NCBI GenBank assembly: GCA_030747575.1
Contig: JASLKI010000340.1
Location: forward strand, 1 to 6,814
Reading direction: 5' to 3'
Length of the DNA stretch: 6,814 nt
Source of the DNA: Verrucomicrobiota bacterium
GTDB taxonomy: Bacteria > Verrucomicrobiota > Verrucomicrobiia > Limisphaerales > UBA1096
The translations under genes were made by a program, and so were the position numbers. This document shows positions 1 through 6,081 of the stretch, piece after piece; position 1 is the first letter of the stretch; the number at the start of each line of letters is the position of its first letter. The notes under the pieces are model-generated. The model was given only the letters and a program-made list of their open reading frames with translations. It was not told the DNA's origin and did not search any database.

Positions 1-182
1 ATGCGGCTAACAAGGAAATCGCTGAACTACTGATCTCCAAAGGTGCCGATGTGAATGCGAAGGATGAATATGGCGACACGCCACTAGATTGGGCCATCCA
101 GTTTAGAGAACCCGAAACCGCCGACCTCCTCCGCAAACACGGCGGCAAGACGGGTGAAGAATTGAAAGCTGAAGGGAAATGA
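1..182 (+). CDS. Ankyrin-repeat protein, C-terminal end (5' partial)
   Basis: The reading frame from base 3 is open up to a TGA at 180-182 and gives the last 59 residues of a protein that starts left of the window. It contains one clear ankyrin unit: the helix pair around KEIAELLISKGADVNAKD, then the next repeat start YGDTPLDWAI, and a degenerate last helix ETADLLRKHGGKTGEEL. The pattern G-A-D-V-N-A-K-D followed by G-x-T-P-L-D is the standard ankyrin consensus. The hydrophilic end (GEELKAEGK) looks like a natural C-terminus. Ankyrin repeats mediate protein binding, so no enzymatic role is expected. In Verrucomicrobiota many such proteins are predicted lipoproteins, but the N-terminus is not visible here. 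The small lipoprotein ORF at 1930 resembles the N-terminus I recall for this family, so paralogues may sit in tandem. The family call is firm; the partner is unknown. Confidence 0.9.
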   Translation, partial: AANKEIAELLISKGADVNAKDEYGDTPLDWAIQFREPETADLLRKHGGKTGEELKAEGK

Positions 183-185
183 AAC

Positions 186-205
186 ATAGGAGGTAATAGG
201 AGGTT
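186..205 (+). repeat. 10-bp tandem repeat carrying two AGGAGG motifs
   Basis: Two adjacent copies, ATAGGAGGTA (186-195) and ATAGGAGGTT (196-205), match at 9 of 10 positions. Each contains a perfect Shine-Dalgarno core AGGAGG. The second core ends 7 bases before the ATG at 211. The repeat begins 3 bases after the ankyrin stop codon. It may be a duplicated ribosome-binding site or a chance tandem duplication; the repeat itself is directly visible. Confidence 0.6.
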
Positions 206-210
206 AAATC

Positions 211-261
211 ATGGGCTTTATGAATAACAACTGGACACAATGGGAAACCATATTGTTCTAG
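211..261 (+). CDS. Possible 16-residue micro-ORF with strong RBS
   Basis: An ATG at 211 opens a 16-codon frame that ends in TAG at 259-261 (MGFMNNNWTQWETILF). The only reason to list it is the very strong AGGAGG 7 bases upstream, much better than the ribosome site of any complete gene in this window. The peptide has no recognisable motif. It could be a leader peptide or the decayed start of a lost gene, or it may simply be untranslated. I do not recognise it, and confidence that it is a gene is low. Confidence 0.2.
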   Translation: MGFMNNNWTQWETILF

Positions 262-315
262 ATGTTCGTAAACAGGCGTATTTGCTAGGAAACAAGAACT
301 TGGGACTGAGTTTCG

Positions 316-340
316 CCCCCCCCCACCCCCGCCTCCACCA
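316..340. repeat. C-rich tract (C9-A-C5), G-rich on the - strand
   Basis: Nine consecutive C (316-324), an A, five more C (326-330), then GCCTCCACCA. On the - strand this reads as consecutive G-runs (GG, GG, GG, GGGGG, G9) separated by single bases, a pattern that can form a G-quadruplex. A homopolymer of nine is also prone to slipped-strand length change. It lies 155-180 bases upstream of the lyase start, so any effect would be on transcription or the leader, not the reading frame. Confidence 0.6.
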
Positions 341-373
341 CTTTTTGTTAGGAAATAGAGAGATTTGGATTTT

Positions 374-393
374 GTAGGGCAGAGTAGGGCAGA
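374..393. repeat. Perfect 10-bp tandem duplication
   Basis: GTAGGGCAGA occurs twice back to back (374-383 and 384-393) with no mismatch. It lies about 100 bases before the lyase start. The 10-bp period equals that of the repeat at 186-205, though the units differ. It could be a pair of same-face protein-binding sites about one helical turn apart, or part of a dispersed intergenic repeat; the sequence cannot decide. Confidence 0.55.
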
Positions 394-495
394 AACGCCT
401 AAGTTTTCCTGTCACTTTTCTAGCCTTGGGATGGGGTGCAGACTCCCCCCGCATTCTCCTCGCCACCCCTGTGTGTTGCCATTCACAATACCGTT

Positions 496-1902
496 ATGAG
501 CGATATCAAAACTAAGCCTAAACCCCAACTCCGTTGTTATAAGTGTAGCTTAAGGTCGTTCATTCTGGTGATGGTTTTCCTGCTTCTAACAGCATCCAGT
601 GATAATGCTACCGCTGATAAGATCCGGTCGTTTCCTACTGCCGAAGGTGCCGGTGCGTATTCTGTCGGTGGTCGAGGCGGCAAGGTACTATTCGTCACCA
701 ATCTCAACGATGCGGGACCCGGCAGTTTGCGATTCGCCCTGAATGCCAGATATCCTCGCATAATCGTTTTTCGGGTTGGAGGTGTAATTCAGCTGAAAAC
801 TGATCTCGATATTCGATCTCCTTACATCACGATCGCTGGCCAGACCGCTCCCGGTGATGGTATCTGTCTCAAGAACAGGGGGCTCGGTGTTACGAGTACC
901 CACAATGTCATCGTACGGTATTTACGTATTCGTCCGGGTAAACAGGGAAACAAAGAATTTGATTCGATGAGCGTCGTCAATTCGGAAAATGTTATCTTTG
1001 ATCACTGTTCGTTCAGTTGGGGAAATGACGAAGTGTGCTCTTTGGTGGTCAGTAGTGGCACTCGACTGAATAGCGTGACGCTTCAGTGGTGCATCATCAG
1101 TGAAGGTTTGGATTGGTATGATCACTCTATGGGTTTGGCGGTCGACAGCAAGGATGGAGCAGTGACACTTCACCATAACCTATTTGCCCACAACGGAACC
1201 CGTAACCCTCGCCTGGGCGCTTGGCCTGGTCACTCGATCGACGCGGATGTACGCAATAATGTATTCTACAATTGGAGGGATTGGTGCGGATACGGAGGCG
1301 CATCTAACGAGGGCACGATAAAGCTTAACTACGTAGCGAATTATCTTAAAGCTGGACCATCTACAAATAAGAAAACTGCCCGAACAGCGTTTCTTTCCGG
1401 TGGCAATACCACCAGCATCTACAGCCGTGGTAACAAGTTTCATCGACATTCTGACATCTCAGACGAGGATATGATCAATGTTCAGCGTTATGGAGGCAGG
1501 CTTATGGCAAAGCCAACTACCACGGTTAAAGTGCAAACGGATACTGCTAAGGTAGCGTATGAACGTGTTCTGGCCTCGGCGGGTGCCGTATTACCTATTC
1601 GCGACGAAGTAGATTCTCGAATTGTAAAGCAAGTCAAAAACGGGACTGGCAAGATTATCGATTCGCAATCTGAAATTGGCGGCTGGCCGAAGTACAAGCA
1701 TGCAACTTCTGATAGTAACATAGATTCCGATATGGACGGTATGCCGAGAAAATGGGAGAACAAGTATGGACTGAATCCGGAGCGCGCCGACCATAACGAG
1801 GATCTAGATAATGACGGTTATACGAATATCGAGGAATTCTTAAACGGGACAGATCCCAAGAAGCTTAGTTATCCTGTTTCTGGAGTCATATTTTCAGAGT
1901 AG
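496..1902 (+). CDS. Secreted pectate lyase-like protein (PL1-type beta-helix)
   Basis: Predicted 468-residue extracellular polysaccharide lyase, expected to cut polygalacturonate-type chains by beta-elimination. The ATG at 496 gives a basic N-region, a hydrophobic stretch (about 21-33, FILVMVFLLL) and a likely cleavage after ATA near residue 40. A GTG at 436 in the same frame only adds a Pro-rich 20 residues, so 496 is preferred; neither has a good Shine-Dalgarno. The mature start FPTAEGAGAYSVGGRGGK (46-63) and TNLNDAGPGSLRFAL are hallmarks of PL1-like proteins. Further along come FDHCSFSWGNDEV (about 168-180, Asp169 and Asp178 as candidate calcium or active-site residues) and HHNLFAHNGTRNPRLG (226-241), whose Arg-x-Pro-Arg motif matches the catalytic arginine region. 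At 410-454 two Asp-rich units (DSDMDGMPRKWE, DLDNDGYTNIEEFLNGTDP) resemble calcium-binding thrombospondin-3/EF-type repeats common at the C-terminus of secreted PVC proteins. Substrate is inferred, not shown. Confidence 0.88.
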   Translation: MSDIKTKPKPQLRCYKCSLRSFILVMVFLLLTASSDNATADKIRSFPTAEGAGAYSVGGRGGKVLFVTNLNDAGPGSLRFALNARYPRIIVFRVGGVIQLKTDLDIRSPYITIAGQTAPGDGICLKNRGLGVTSTHNVIVRYLRIRPGKQGNKEFDSMSVVNSENVIFDHCSFSWGNDEVCSLVVSSGTRLNSVTLQWCIISEGLDWYDHSMGLAVDSKDGAVTLHHNLFAHNGTRNPRLGAWPGHSIDADVRNNVFYNWRDWCGYGGASNEGTIKLNYVANYLKAGPSTNKKTARTAFLSGGNTTSIYSRGNKFHRHSDISDEDMINVQRYGGRLMAKPTTTVKVQTDTAKVAYERVLASAGAVLPIRDEVDSRIVKQVKNGTGKIIDSQSEIGGWPKYKHATSDSNIDSDMDGMPRKWENKYGLNPERADHNEDLDNDGYTNIEEFLNGTDPKKLSYPVSGVIFSE

Positions 1903-1929
1903 GTCATAGTCCTTCACCGTAATTCTGTA

Positions 1930-2097
1930 ATGAAATACCTCCTGCTAACAACAATCGCAGCCGTGGTGCTGGTGGGGTGTGGAGAGTCGCAGCAGTCGGT
2001 TCCACCAGCAGAAGCGGAACCTGCCGAACCTGTTGCTGAAGCGGCAAATAGTGGGGAAATCCCGGTTAGTATGGGTAAGAGAAGAAGTTGGTTTTAG
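1930..2097 (+). CDS. Small lipoprotein ORF, probably truncated ankyrin lipoprotein
   Basis: An ATG at 1930, 27 bases after the lyase stop, opens a 55-codon frame ending in TAG (2095-2097). It begins MKYLLLTTIAAVVLVGCGES: one Lys, a hydrophobic core and a lipobox LVGC with the lipidated Cys at residue 17, so export by Sec and acylation are expected. A linker rich in Pro, Glu and Ala follows (PPAEAEPAEPVAEAAN), then a short odd tail ending KRRSWF. From memory, ankyrin lipoproteins of Verrucomicrobiota start this way and continue into ankyrin repeats; here none follow in any frame before the convergent gene. It is therefore likely a broken copy, or a genuine very small lipoprotein. There is no clear Shine-Dalgarno. 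The lipoprotein signal is clear; whether it is functional is uncertain. Confidence 0.6.
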   Translation: MKYLLLTTIAAVVLVGCGESQQSVPPAEAEPAEPVAEAANSGEIPVSMGKRRSWF

Positions 2098-2128
2098 CCC
2101 CGAGTCTATTGGCTAATGTTGATTTTCT

Positions 2129-2145
2129 AAAAAAAATAAAAAAAA
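2129..2145 (-). terminator. A/T tract between convergent genes, possible terminator
   Basis: On the - strand, five bases past the TGA of the DUF1549 gene, there are two runs of eight T separated by one A (2145-2129). A weak stem (GTTC/GAAC, 4 bp, loop about 9) straddles the stop codon just before it. The T-rich tail fits intrinsic termination of the leftward operon, but the stem is poor. The A-tract on the + strand would also come just after the small lipoprotein ORF. Confidence 0.35.
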
Positions 2146-2150
2146 CGTTC

Positions 2151-4592
2151 TCATAGCAGGAACAGGAACTCGTTGGCGTTGAACAGGGCGCGGCAGAAGG
2201 CTTCCAGCGTGTGTTCGGCAACCAGCCCGCTTGCATCGGCGAGTTCCTCGCGGGTGGGTTCGCGGCCAAGCGCGAGTTGGCAGGCCCGTGCTACCTGTGC
2301 GCGGGTGTCCGCGCCGGCCTCGTGCCGGAGCCGCTTGGCCAAGCGGCCAGCCTGTTGCAGCACAAACGGGCTGTTGAGCAGGCTGAGCGACTGCAGAGGG
2401 GTGGTCGAGCGGCTGCGACTGGGCACGGTCTGGTTGAAGTCCGGGCAGTCGAACACGCCGAATGTCGGCTCCCGTTCCTGACGCACTTTTGTCATGTAAA
2501 GCATCCGTCGCCAATCGGCCGGGCCGTAGCTTTCCTTGGGGTGATAGTGGCGGACGTTTTCCGCCTCGACCCGGAAGCCGCTAAAGCCCGGGCCGCCCAT
2601 CCGCGAGTCCAACACGCCGCTGGCCAGCAGGATATTGTCGCGAATCACCTCGGCCTCGAGTCGGCGCGGAGGGAAGCGCCACAGCAACCGGCTGCCGCCA
2701 TCAGCAGCGAGCGCCGCTTCGCGCGGCTGGCTCGATTGCCGCCACGCGCGGGAGGTCAGGATCAGCCGGTGAATCCTCTTGAGCGACCAGCCGGACGAGA
2801 CCAGTTCCACCGCCAGCCAGTCGAGCAGCTTTGGGTGCGTGGGGGGAACTCCGTTCACGCCGAGGTCGTTGAGCGTCGCGGCGAGTCCCGTGCCGAAGTG
2901 GTGCTTCCAAAGCCGGTTGACAATTACCCGCGCCGTGAGCGGGTTGTCCGGGGTCGTGATCCACTCCGCCAGCGCGAGTCGCCGCTGCTGCTCGGGCGCA
3001 CCGGCGGCCAAGCCAAGCGCGCCCCCGAGCGCGATGATGCCGTCAGGCCCGACTTCGTCCCGCTTGGCCAACGGGTCGCCCCGGTGCAGCACATGGGTCA
3101 CCTCCGGTTGGCGGAAGGTGCCGGCGTATACCGTGCGCCGCATCGCCGCATGAATTTCGCCCAACCGCTGTTCGTCACCGGCCAGGCGCTTGGCCAAGTG
3201 GCGGACGTTCGCGGCCTCCCCTCCTTTCAAGTTAGCCAACAAAAAATCGAGCTTGGTTTGAGCTTTATCGCCGGTCGGCGGCCGGTCGGCGGAACGGGTA
3301 ACGGTTCGCCATTGGCCAAGCTCTGTCGCAACGTCAAATGTGTACTCGACGGCCAGTCGATCGGCGTAATGGCCTTCGCGGTCGCGCGCCCATGCGATGC
3401 GGTTGATGGCCATCGGCTTGGCCAACTCGATCTGCACCCAGGCGTTGTTGCGGTTTTTTGCGATCCAGCTCCGTGAGTTTCCGTGTCGGCCGTCGTTGAC
3501 GAATGCAAGTTGGTGAAAGGCGTTGCTGCCGTCGGCGTACACGCCGGATGCGGTGGCCTTGGCCCCGGCACTGGCCAGCGCGACATTTTTGCCCTCCGCG
3601 AAAACTTCGAGTTCATCGACGCACGGCTCGGCGCGGTTGGCGCGTGCGATGTTGAAGCGGACAAACCGGGCCAGCACCGGCTCGAAAATCTCCTCGTTGC
3701 CCCGCGCTTTTACCGGCGCCTTGAAACGCGGAACGCCCGCCTCAAGCAGCGTCAGTTCTTTTTGTGCCGAGTCGATCCGGCTCTCCAACGTAGCCCGTTC
3801 CAACGCCAGCGCCGGATCGATTTTTCGGTCGATGTCCCTCGCTTCGTGCTGCACCCCGGCGAAGATGGCCTGCAGCGAGTAGTAGTCGCGCTGGCTCACC
3901 GGATCGAATTTGTGATCGTGACAGCGCGCGCACCCCAGCGTCAGCCCGAGGAACGTCGTGCCGGTGGTGTTGATCATGCCGTCGAGTTCATTCTGCCGCT
4001 GCATCAGCGTGAGGTTGATGTCCTGACTCTTGACGAGATCGTACGGCCCCGCGACGAGAAAGCCGGTGCCGATCCCGCTGCCAAGGGCGTCGCCGGCCAG
4101 CTGCCCGCGCACGAACTGGTCGTATGGCAGGTCTTGATTGAGGGCATCCACCACCCAGTCGCGGAACGGCCAAGCGTTGGGTCGCTCGCGGTTGGTCTCG
4201 AACCCGTGCGTCTCGGCGTAGCGAATGACATCGAGCCAATGTTGCGCCCAGCGTACGCCAAGCCGGGGATCGTCCAGCACGCGATCGACCAGCCGCTCCC
4301 AAGCGTCCGGCTGCGGATCGTTGACAAATGTTGCAACCTCCCCGGGTGAGGGGTGCATACCCAGCATGACGAGGTGGAGCCGGCGGATGAGCACCGGCCG
4401 CTCGGCCAGGCGAGACGGGGCAAGGCCCCCCTTGGCAAGCTTGGCGAACACAAATGAATCGACGGCGTTGGCCGGTCGCCGCGCTTGGCCAACTGCCGGG
4501 AGAGCGGGCCTGCGAACCGGCTCCAATGACCAATGCCCCGCCCAAGCTGCGAGCGGGAAAAACAACACCATTAAAAACCAAATTCTCATCAT
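2151..4592 (-). CDS. PSD1-type DUF1549/DUF1553 protein with F5/8C-like insert
   Basis: Predicted 813-residue exported protein of the planctomycete/verrucomicrobial PSD1 family, whose reaction is unknown. The N-terminus MMRIWFLMVLFFPLAAWAGH is a Sec signal peptide. DUF1549 spans about 40-250 and includes RWAQHWLDVIRYAETHG and the family signature GCARCHDHKFDPVSQRDYY, with a CxxCH at 221-225 that could bind haem c. An insert at about 305-440 (FVRFNIARANRAEPCVDELEVF, then NNAWVQIELAKPMAINRIAW) looks like an F5/8 type C (discoidin) carbohydrate-binding domain. DUF1553 covers about 535-800 with NPLTARVIVNRLWKHHFG, PTHPKLLDWLA and TTPLQSLSLLN. The leading PSCyt1 cytochrome domain found in many relatives is absent. 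The ATG at 4592 is chosen because AGGTGA sits 5 bases upstream; GTG at 4601 and ATG at 4589 are alternatives. It follows the DUF1501 gene by 9 bases and carries six copies of TTGGCCAA. Confidence 0.92.
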   Translation of the reverse strand: MMRIWFLMVLFFPLAAWAGHWSLEPVRRPALPAVGQARRPANAVDSFVFAKLAKGGLAPSRLAERPVLIRRLHLVMLGMHPSPGEVATFVNDPQPDAWERLVDRVLDDPRLGVRWAQHWLDVIRYAETHGFETNRERPNAWPFRDWVVDALNQDLPYDQFVRGQLAGDALGSGIGTGFLVAGPYDLVKSQDINLTLMQRQNELDGMINTTGTTFLGLTLGCARCHDHKFDPVSQRDYYSLQAIFAGVQHEARDIDRKIDPALALERATLESRIDSAQKELTLLEAGVPRFKAPVKARGNEEIFEPVLARFVRFNIARANRAEPCVDELEVFAEGKNVALASAGAKATASGVYADGSNAFHQLAFVNDGRHGNSRSWIAKNRNNAWVQIELAKPMAINRIAWARDREGHYADRLAVEYTFDVATELGQWRTVTRSADRPPTGDKAQTKLDFLLANLKGGEAANVRHLAKRLAGDEQRLGEIHAAMRRTVYAGTFRQPEVTHVLHRGDPLAKRDEVGPDGIIALGGALGLAAGAPEQQRRLALAEWITTPDNPLTARVIVNRLWKHHFGTGLAATLNDLGVNGVPPTHPKLLDWLAVELVSSGWSLKRIHRLILTSRAWRQSSQPREAALAADGGSRLLWRFPPRRLEAEVIRDNILLASGVLDSRMGGPGFSGFRVEAENVRHYHPKESYGPADWRRMLYMTKVRQEREPTFGVFDCPDFNQTVPSRSRSTTPLQSLSLLNSPFVLQQAGRLAKRLRHEAGADTRAQVARACQLALGREPTREELADASGLVAEHTLEAFCRALFNANEFLFLL
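2331..2346. repeat. Perfect 16-bp palindrome within the PSD1 gene
   Basis: CCGCTTGGCCAAGCGG equals its own reverse complement over all 16 bases and is the longest extension of the TTGGCCAA family seen here. It encodes Arg-Leu-Ala-Lys-Arg near the end of the PSD1 protein. Another member at 3188-3199 (CGCTTGGCCAAG) is nearly as symmetrical. With no loop it is more suited to binding a dimeric protein, or to methylation or cleavage by an enzyme, than to forming an RNA hairpin. Confidence 0.6.
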
Positions 4593-5983
4593 GTTAATCA
4601 CCTACGCCAAGATTCCCTCGATGACATCGCCTGCCACGTCGGTCAACCGGCGCTCGAGTCCGTTATGATAAAAAGTCAGCCGCTCATGCTCCAGCCCCAG
4701 CAGGTGCAGGATCGTCGCGTGAAAGTCGTGCACCGTGGCGACATCCTCCACTGCCTTGTAGCTGAAATCATCCGCGGCGCCGTGCGTGTGGCCGCGTTTC
4801 ACACCGGCTCCGGCCAGCCACGCGGTGAAGCCGTCCGGGTTGTGGTCGCGCCCGCTTGCTCCGACCTGAAAGGTCGGCATCCGGCCGAACTCCGTGCACC
4901 AAACGACGAGTGTCTGTTCCAGCAAGCCGCGCTGTTTCATGTCGGCCAGCAGGGCGGCCACCGGCTGGTCGAGCACCGGGCCGTGCTTGGCGTACTGCTC
5001 CTCAAGCACTTTGTGGCCATCCCAGTTGCTGACGCCTTCGCCACCGGTTTGGTAGGCGCCGTTGAAGAGTTGCACGAAGCGCACGCCTTGTTCGACGAGT
5101 CGCCGCGCGAGGATGCAGTTCCGGGCGAAGGCGGCCTTGAGCGGGTTGCGCGAGTCGTCCGCGCCGTACGACCGCAGCACGTGTGCCGGTTCGGCGGAAA
5201 TGTCGCTCACCTCCGGCACGCTCATCTGCATGCGCGCCGCCAACTCGTGGCTGGCGATGCGCGCCGCCAGTTCCGACTCGCCGGGGTAACGCTCGAGGTG
5301 GCGCTGATTCATCCGCCGGAGAAAGGCGCGAGTCGCCTCGTCGGTGGCTGGCGAGATGGTTTCCGGTCGCGCAAGGTTGTTGATCGGCTCGGCGGCGTTG
5401 AAGGCGGTTCCCTGAAATGCAGCGGGCAGAAAACCGCCCCCCCAGCAGTTGACGCTCGACTGCGGCGTGCCGCGCGGATCGGGGATCGCGACGTAGGCCG
5501 GGAGGTTGTCGTTCTCGCTGCCAAGCGCGTAACTCGTCCAAGCGCCCATGCTCGGGAAGCCTTCCAGCGTGTTGCCGGTGCACATGAAATTTTCACCCGG
5601 CCCGTGCGTGTTCGTCTTGCCGGTGAGCGAGTGGATGAAACAAAGCTCGTCCGCCATCTGCCCGATCTGCGGGACGAGATCGGAGATAAATTTGCCGCTT
5701 TGGCCGTACGGCCGGAACGCCCACGGGCTACGGTTGAGGCTGCCCTGTTTGCCCTGAAAAGTGATCAGCTTGTCGGCGCCCGGCAGCGCTTGGCCATGGC
5801 GCTTGATGAGTTCCGGCTTGTAGTCGAATGTGTCAATCTGGCTGCACGCCCCGGAGCAGAAAATCACCAGCACCTGCTGCGCCTTGGGCCGTGCGTGCGC
5901 GTGTCGGGCGGCATACGGTCGGTCGGGTACGATGTCCGGCCGGAACGGCGGCTTGGCCGCCCGGGCGCCGAGCAGTTGGCCAA
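2335..5983. repeat. Seven copies of the 8-bp palindrome TTGGCCAA
   Basis: Exact copies start at 2335, 3064, 3190, 3312, 3418, 4485 and 5976; near copies include TTGGCCAT at 5790. Six of the seven extend to CTTGGCCAA or TTGGCCAAG, often inside GCGCTTGGCC. All are inside the two GC-rich - strand genes, and none was seen at 1-2150 or 6094-6814. Against the PSD1 and DUF1501 frames they are read in two phases, as Leu-Ala-Lys (2335, 3064, 3190, 3418) or as Leu/Val-Gly-Gln (3312, 4485, 5976), so the protein sequence does not require them. A rough expectation from base composition is well below one copy. Function unknown. Confidence 0.65.
4598..4603 (-). promoter_or_regulatory. Shine-Dalgarno of the PSD1 gene, overlapping upstream stop
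   Basis: On the - strand AGGTGA (4603-4598) lies 5 bases before the ATG at 4592. Its first bases are the last two of the TAG stop of the DUF1501 gene (4604-4602). Ribosomes finishing DUF1501 therefore stop on the initiation site of the next gene, which predicts translational coupling. This site decides the start codon in favour of 4592 over the GTG at 4601, which lies inside the Shine-Dalgarno itself. Confidence 0.55.
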
Positions 5984-6074
5984 GCGCTATTCCTCCCAGC
6001 CCCATGCCGGAGTTCACCAAAAATTGCCGCCGGCCAAGCAGCGGCTGCGCTGGGATGGGTGACTCGTTCTTCAA
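4602..6074 (-). CDS. DUF1501 family protein with Tat signal
   Basis: Predicted 490-residue exported protein of the DUF1501 family, which belongs to the alkaline phosphatase/sulfatase-like fold; the substrate is unknown. The twin-arginine signal LLGRRQFLVNSGMGLGGIAL is at about residues 12-31. Family blocks follow in order: VLVIFCSGACSQIDTFDYKP, HGPGENFMCTGN...FPSMGAWTSYALGSEN (about residues 155-190), VRFVQLFNGAYQ...NWDGH, then the C-terminal WCTEFGRMPTF, GRDHNPDGFTAWLAGAG and HDFHATILHLLGLEHERLTFYHNGLERRLTDV. The frame stays open back to a TTG at 6164, but that would overlap the upstream gene by 71 bases. The TTG at 6074 places the Tat motif at the usual distance and is preferred; TTG at 6110 is possible. 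No strong ribosome site is seen for any of these. It is typically paired with PSD1 proteins, as here, where it precedes the PSD1 gene. Confidence 0.92.
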   Translation of the reverse strand: MKNESPIPAQPLLGRRQFLVNSGMGLGGIALGQLLGARAAKPPFRPDIVPDRPYAARHAHARPKAQQVLVIFCSGACSQIDTFDYKPELIKRHGQALPGADKLITFQGKQGSLNRSPWAFRPYGQSGKFISDLVPQIGQMADELCFIHSLTGKTNTHGPGENFMCTGNTLEGFPSMGAWTSYALGSENDNLPAYVAIPDPRGTPQSSVNCWGGGFLPAAFQGTAFNAAEPINNLARPETISPATDEATRAFLRRMNQRHLERYPGESELAARIASHELAARMQMSVPEVSDISAEPAHVLRSYGADDSRNPLKAAFARNCILARRLVEQGVRFVQLFNGAYQTGGEGVSNWDGHKVLEEQYAKHGPVLDQPVAALLADMKQRGLLEQTLVVWCTEFGRMPTFQVGASGRDHNPDGFTAWLAGAGVKRGHTHGAADDFSYKAVEDVATVHDFHATILHLLGLEHERLTFYHNGLERRLTDVAGDVIEGILA

Positions 6075-6081
6075 TGCCCCG

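Larger units (their letters stand above)
183..495. other. Intergenic spacer with simple repeats
   Basis: No convincing gene lies between the ankyrin stop and the pectate lyase start. The stretch holds a doubled AGGAGG-type repeat (186-205), a possible 16-codon ORF (211-261), a C-rich polypyrimidine tract (316-340) and a 10-bp tandem duplication (374-393). I see no convincing -35/-10 pair, no strong hairpin and no tRNA-like fold. It must carry the promoter or leader of the lyase unless that gene is co-transcribed with the ankyrin gene. The GTG at 436 would extend the lyase upstream by 20 codons, but the extra residues are Pro-rich and unlike a signal peptide. Confidence 0.6.

Noticed and set aside
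218..466. - strand open frame of 82 codons across the spacer
   Set aside because: It runs through the C-rich tract and the tandem repeat, has no ribosome site, and has a low-complexity Trp/Arg/Gly stretch produced by the C-tract; more likely non-coding.
436..495. GTG at 436 as the pectate lyase start
   Set aside because: It would put a Pro-rich 20-residue extension before an already long basic N-region and has no ribosome site; ATG at 496 gives a more usual signal peptide.
1723..1860. Dockerin domain (cellulosome) at the lyase C-terminus
   Set aside because: The Asp-rich units resemble calcium loops, but the paired 22-residue dockerin pattern and cohesin-recognition residues are not evident. 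The PVC-type thrombospondin-3-like tail fits better.
1..2097. Insertion of the pectate lyase gene into a single ankyrin gene
   Set aside because: The order is wrong: the C-terminal ankyrin piece lies before the lyase and the N-terminal-like piece after it, so one interrupted gene cannot give this layout. Tandem paralogues fit better.
2211..3476. Long + strand open frame (421 codons) opposite the PSD1 gene
   Set aside because: It lies fully antisense to a gene with clear DUF1549/DUF1553 motifs. High GC removes stop codons, and the translation has no family-like features.
4665..6062. Long + strand open frame (465 codons) opposite the DUF1501 gene
   Set aside because: It is antisense to clear DUF1501 motifs, in GC-rich DNA. 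The product is rich in Arg, Ala and Val without domain-like pattern or signal peptide.
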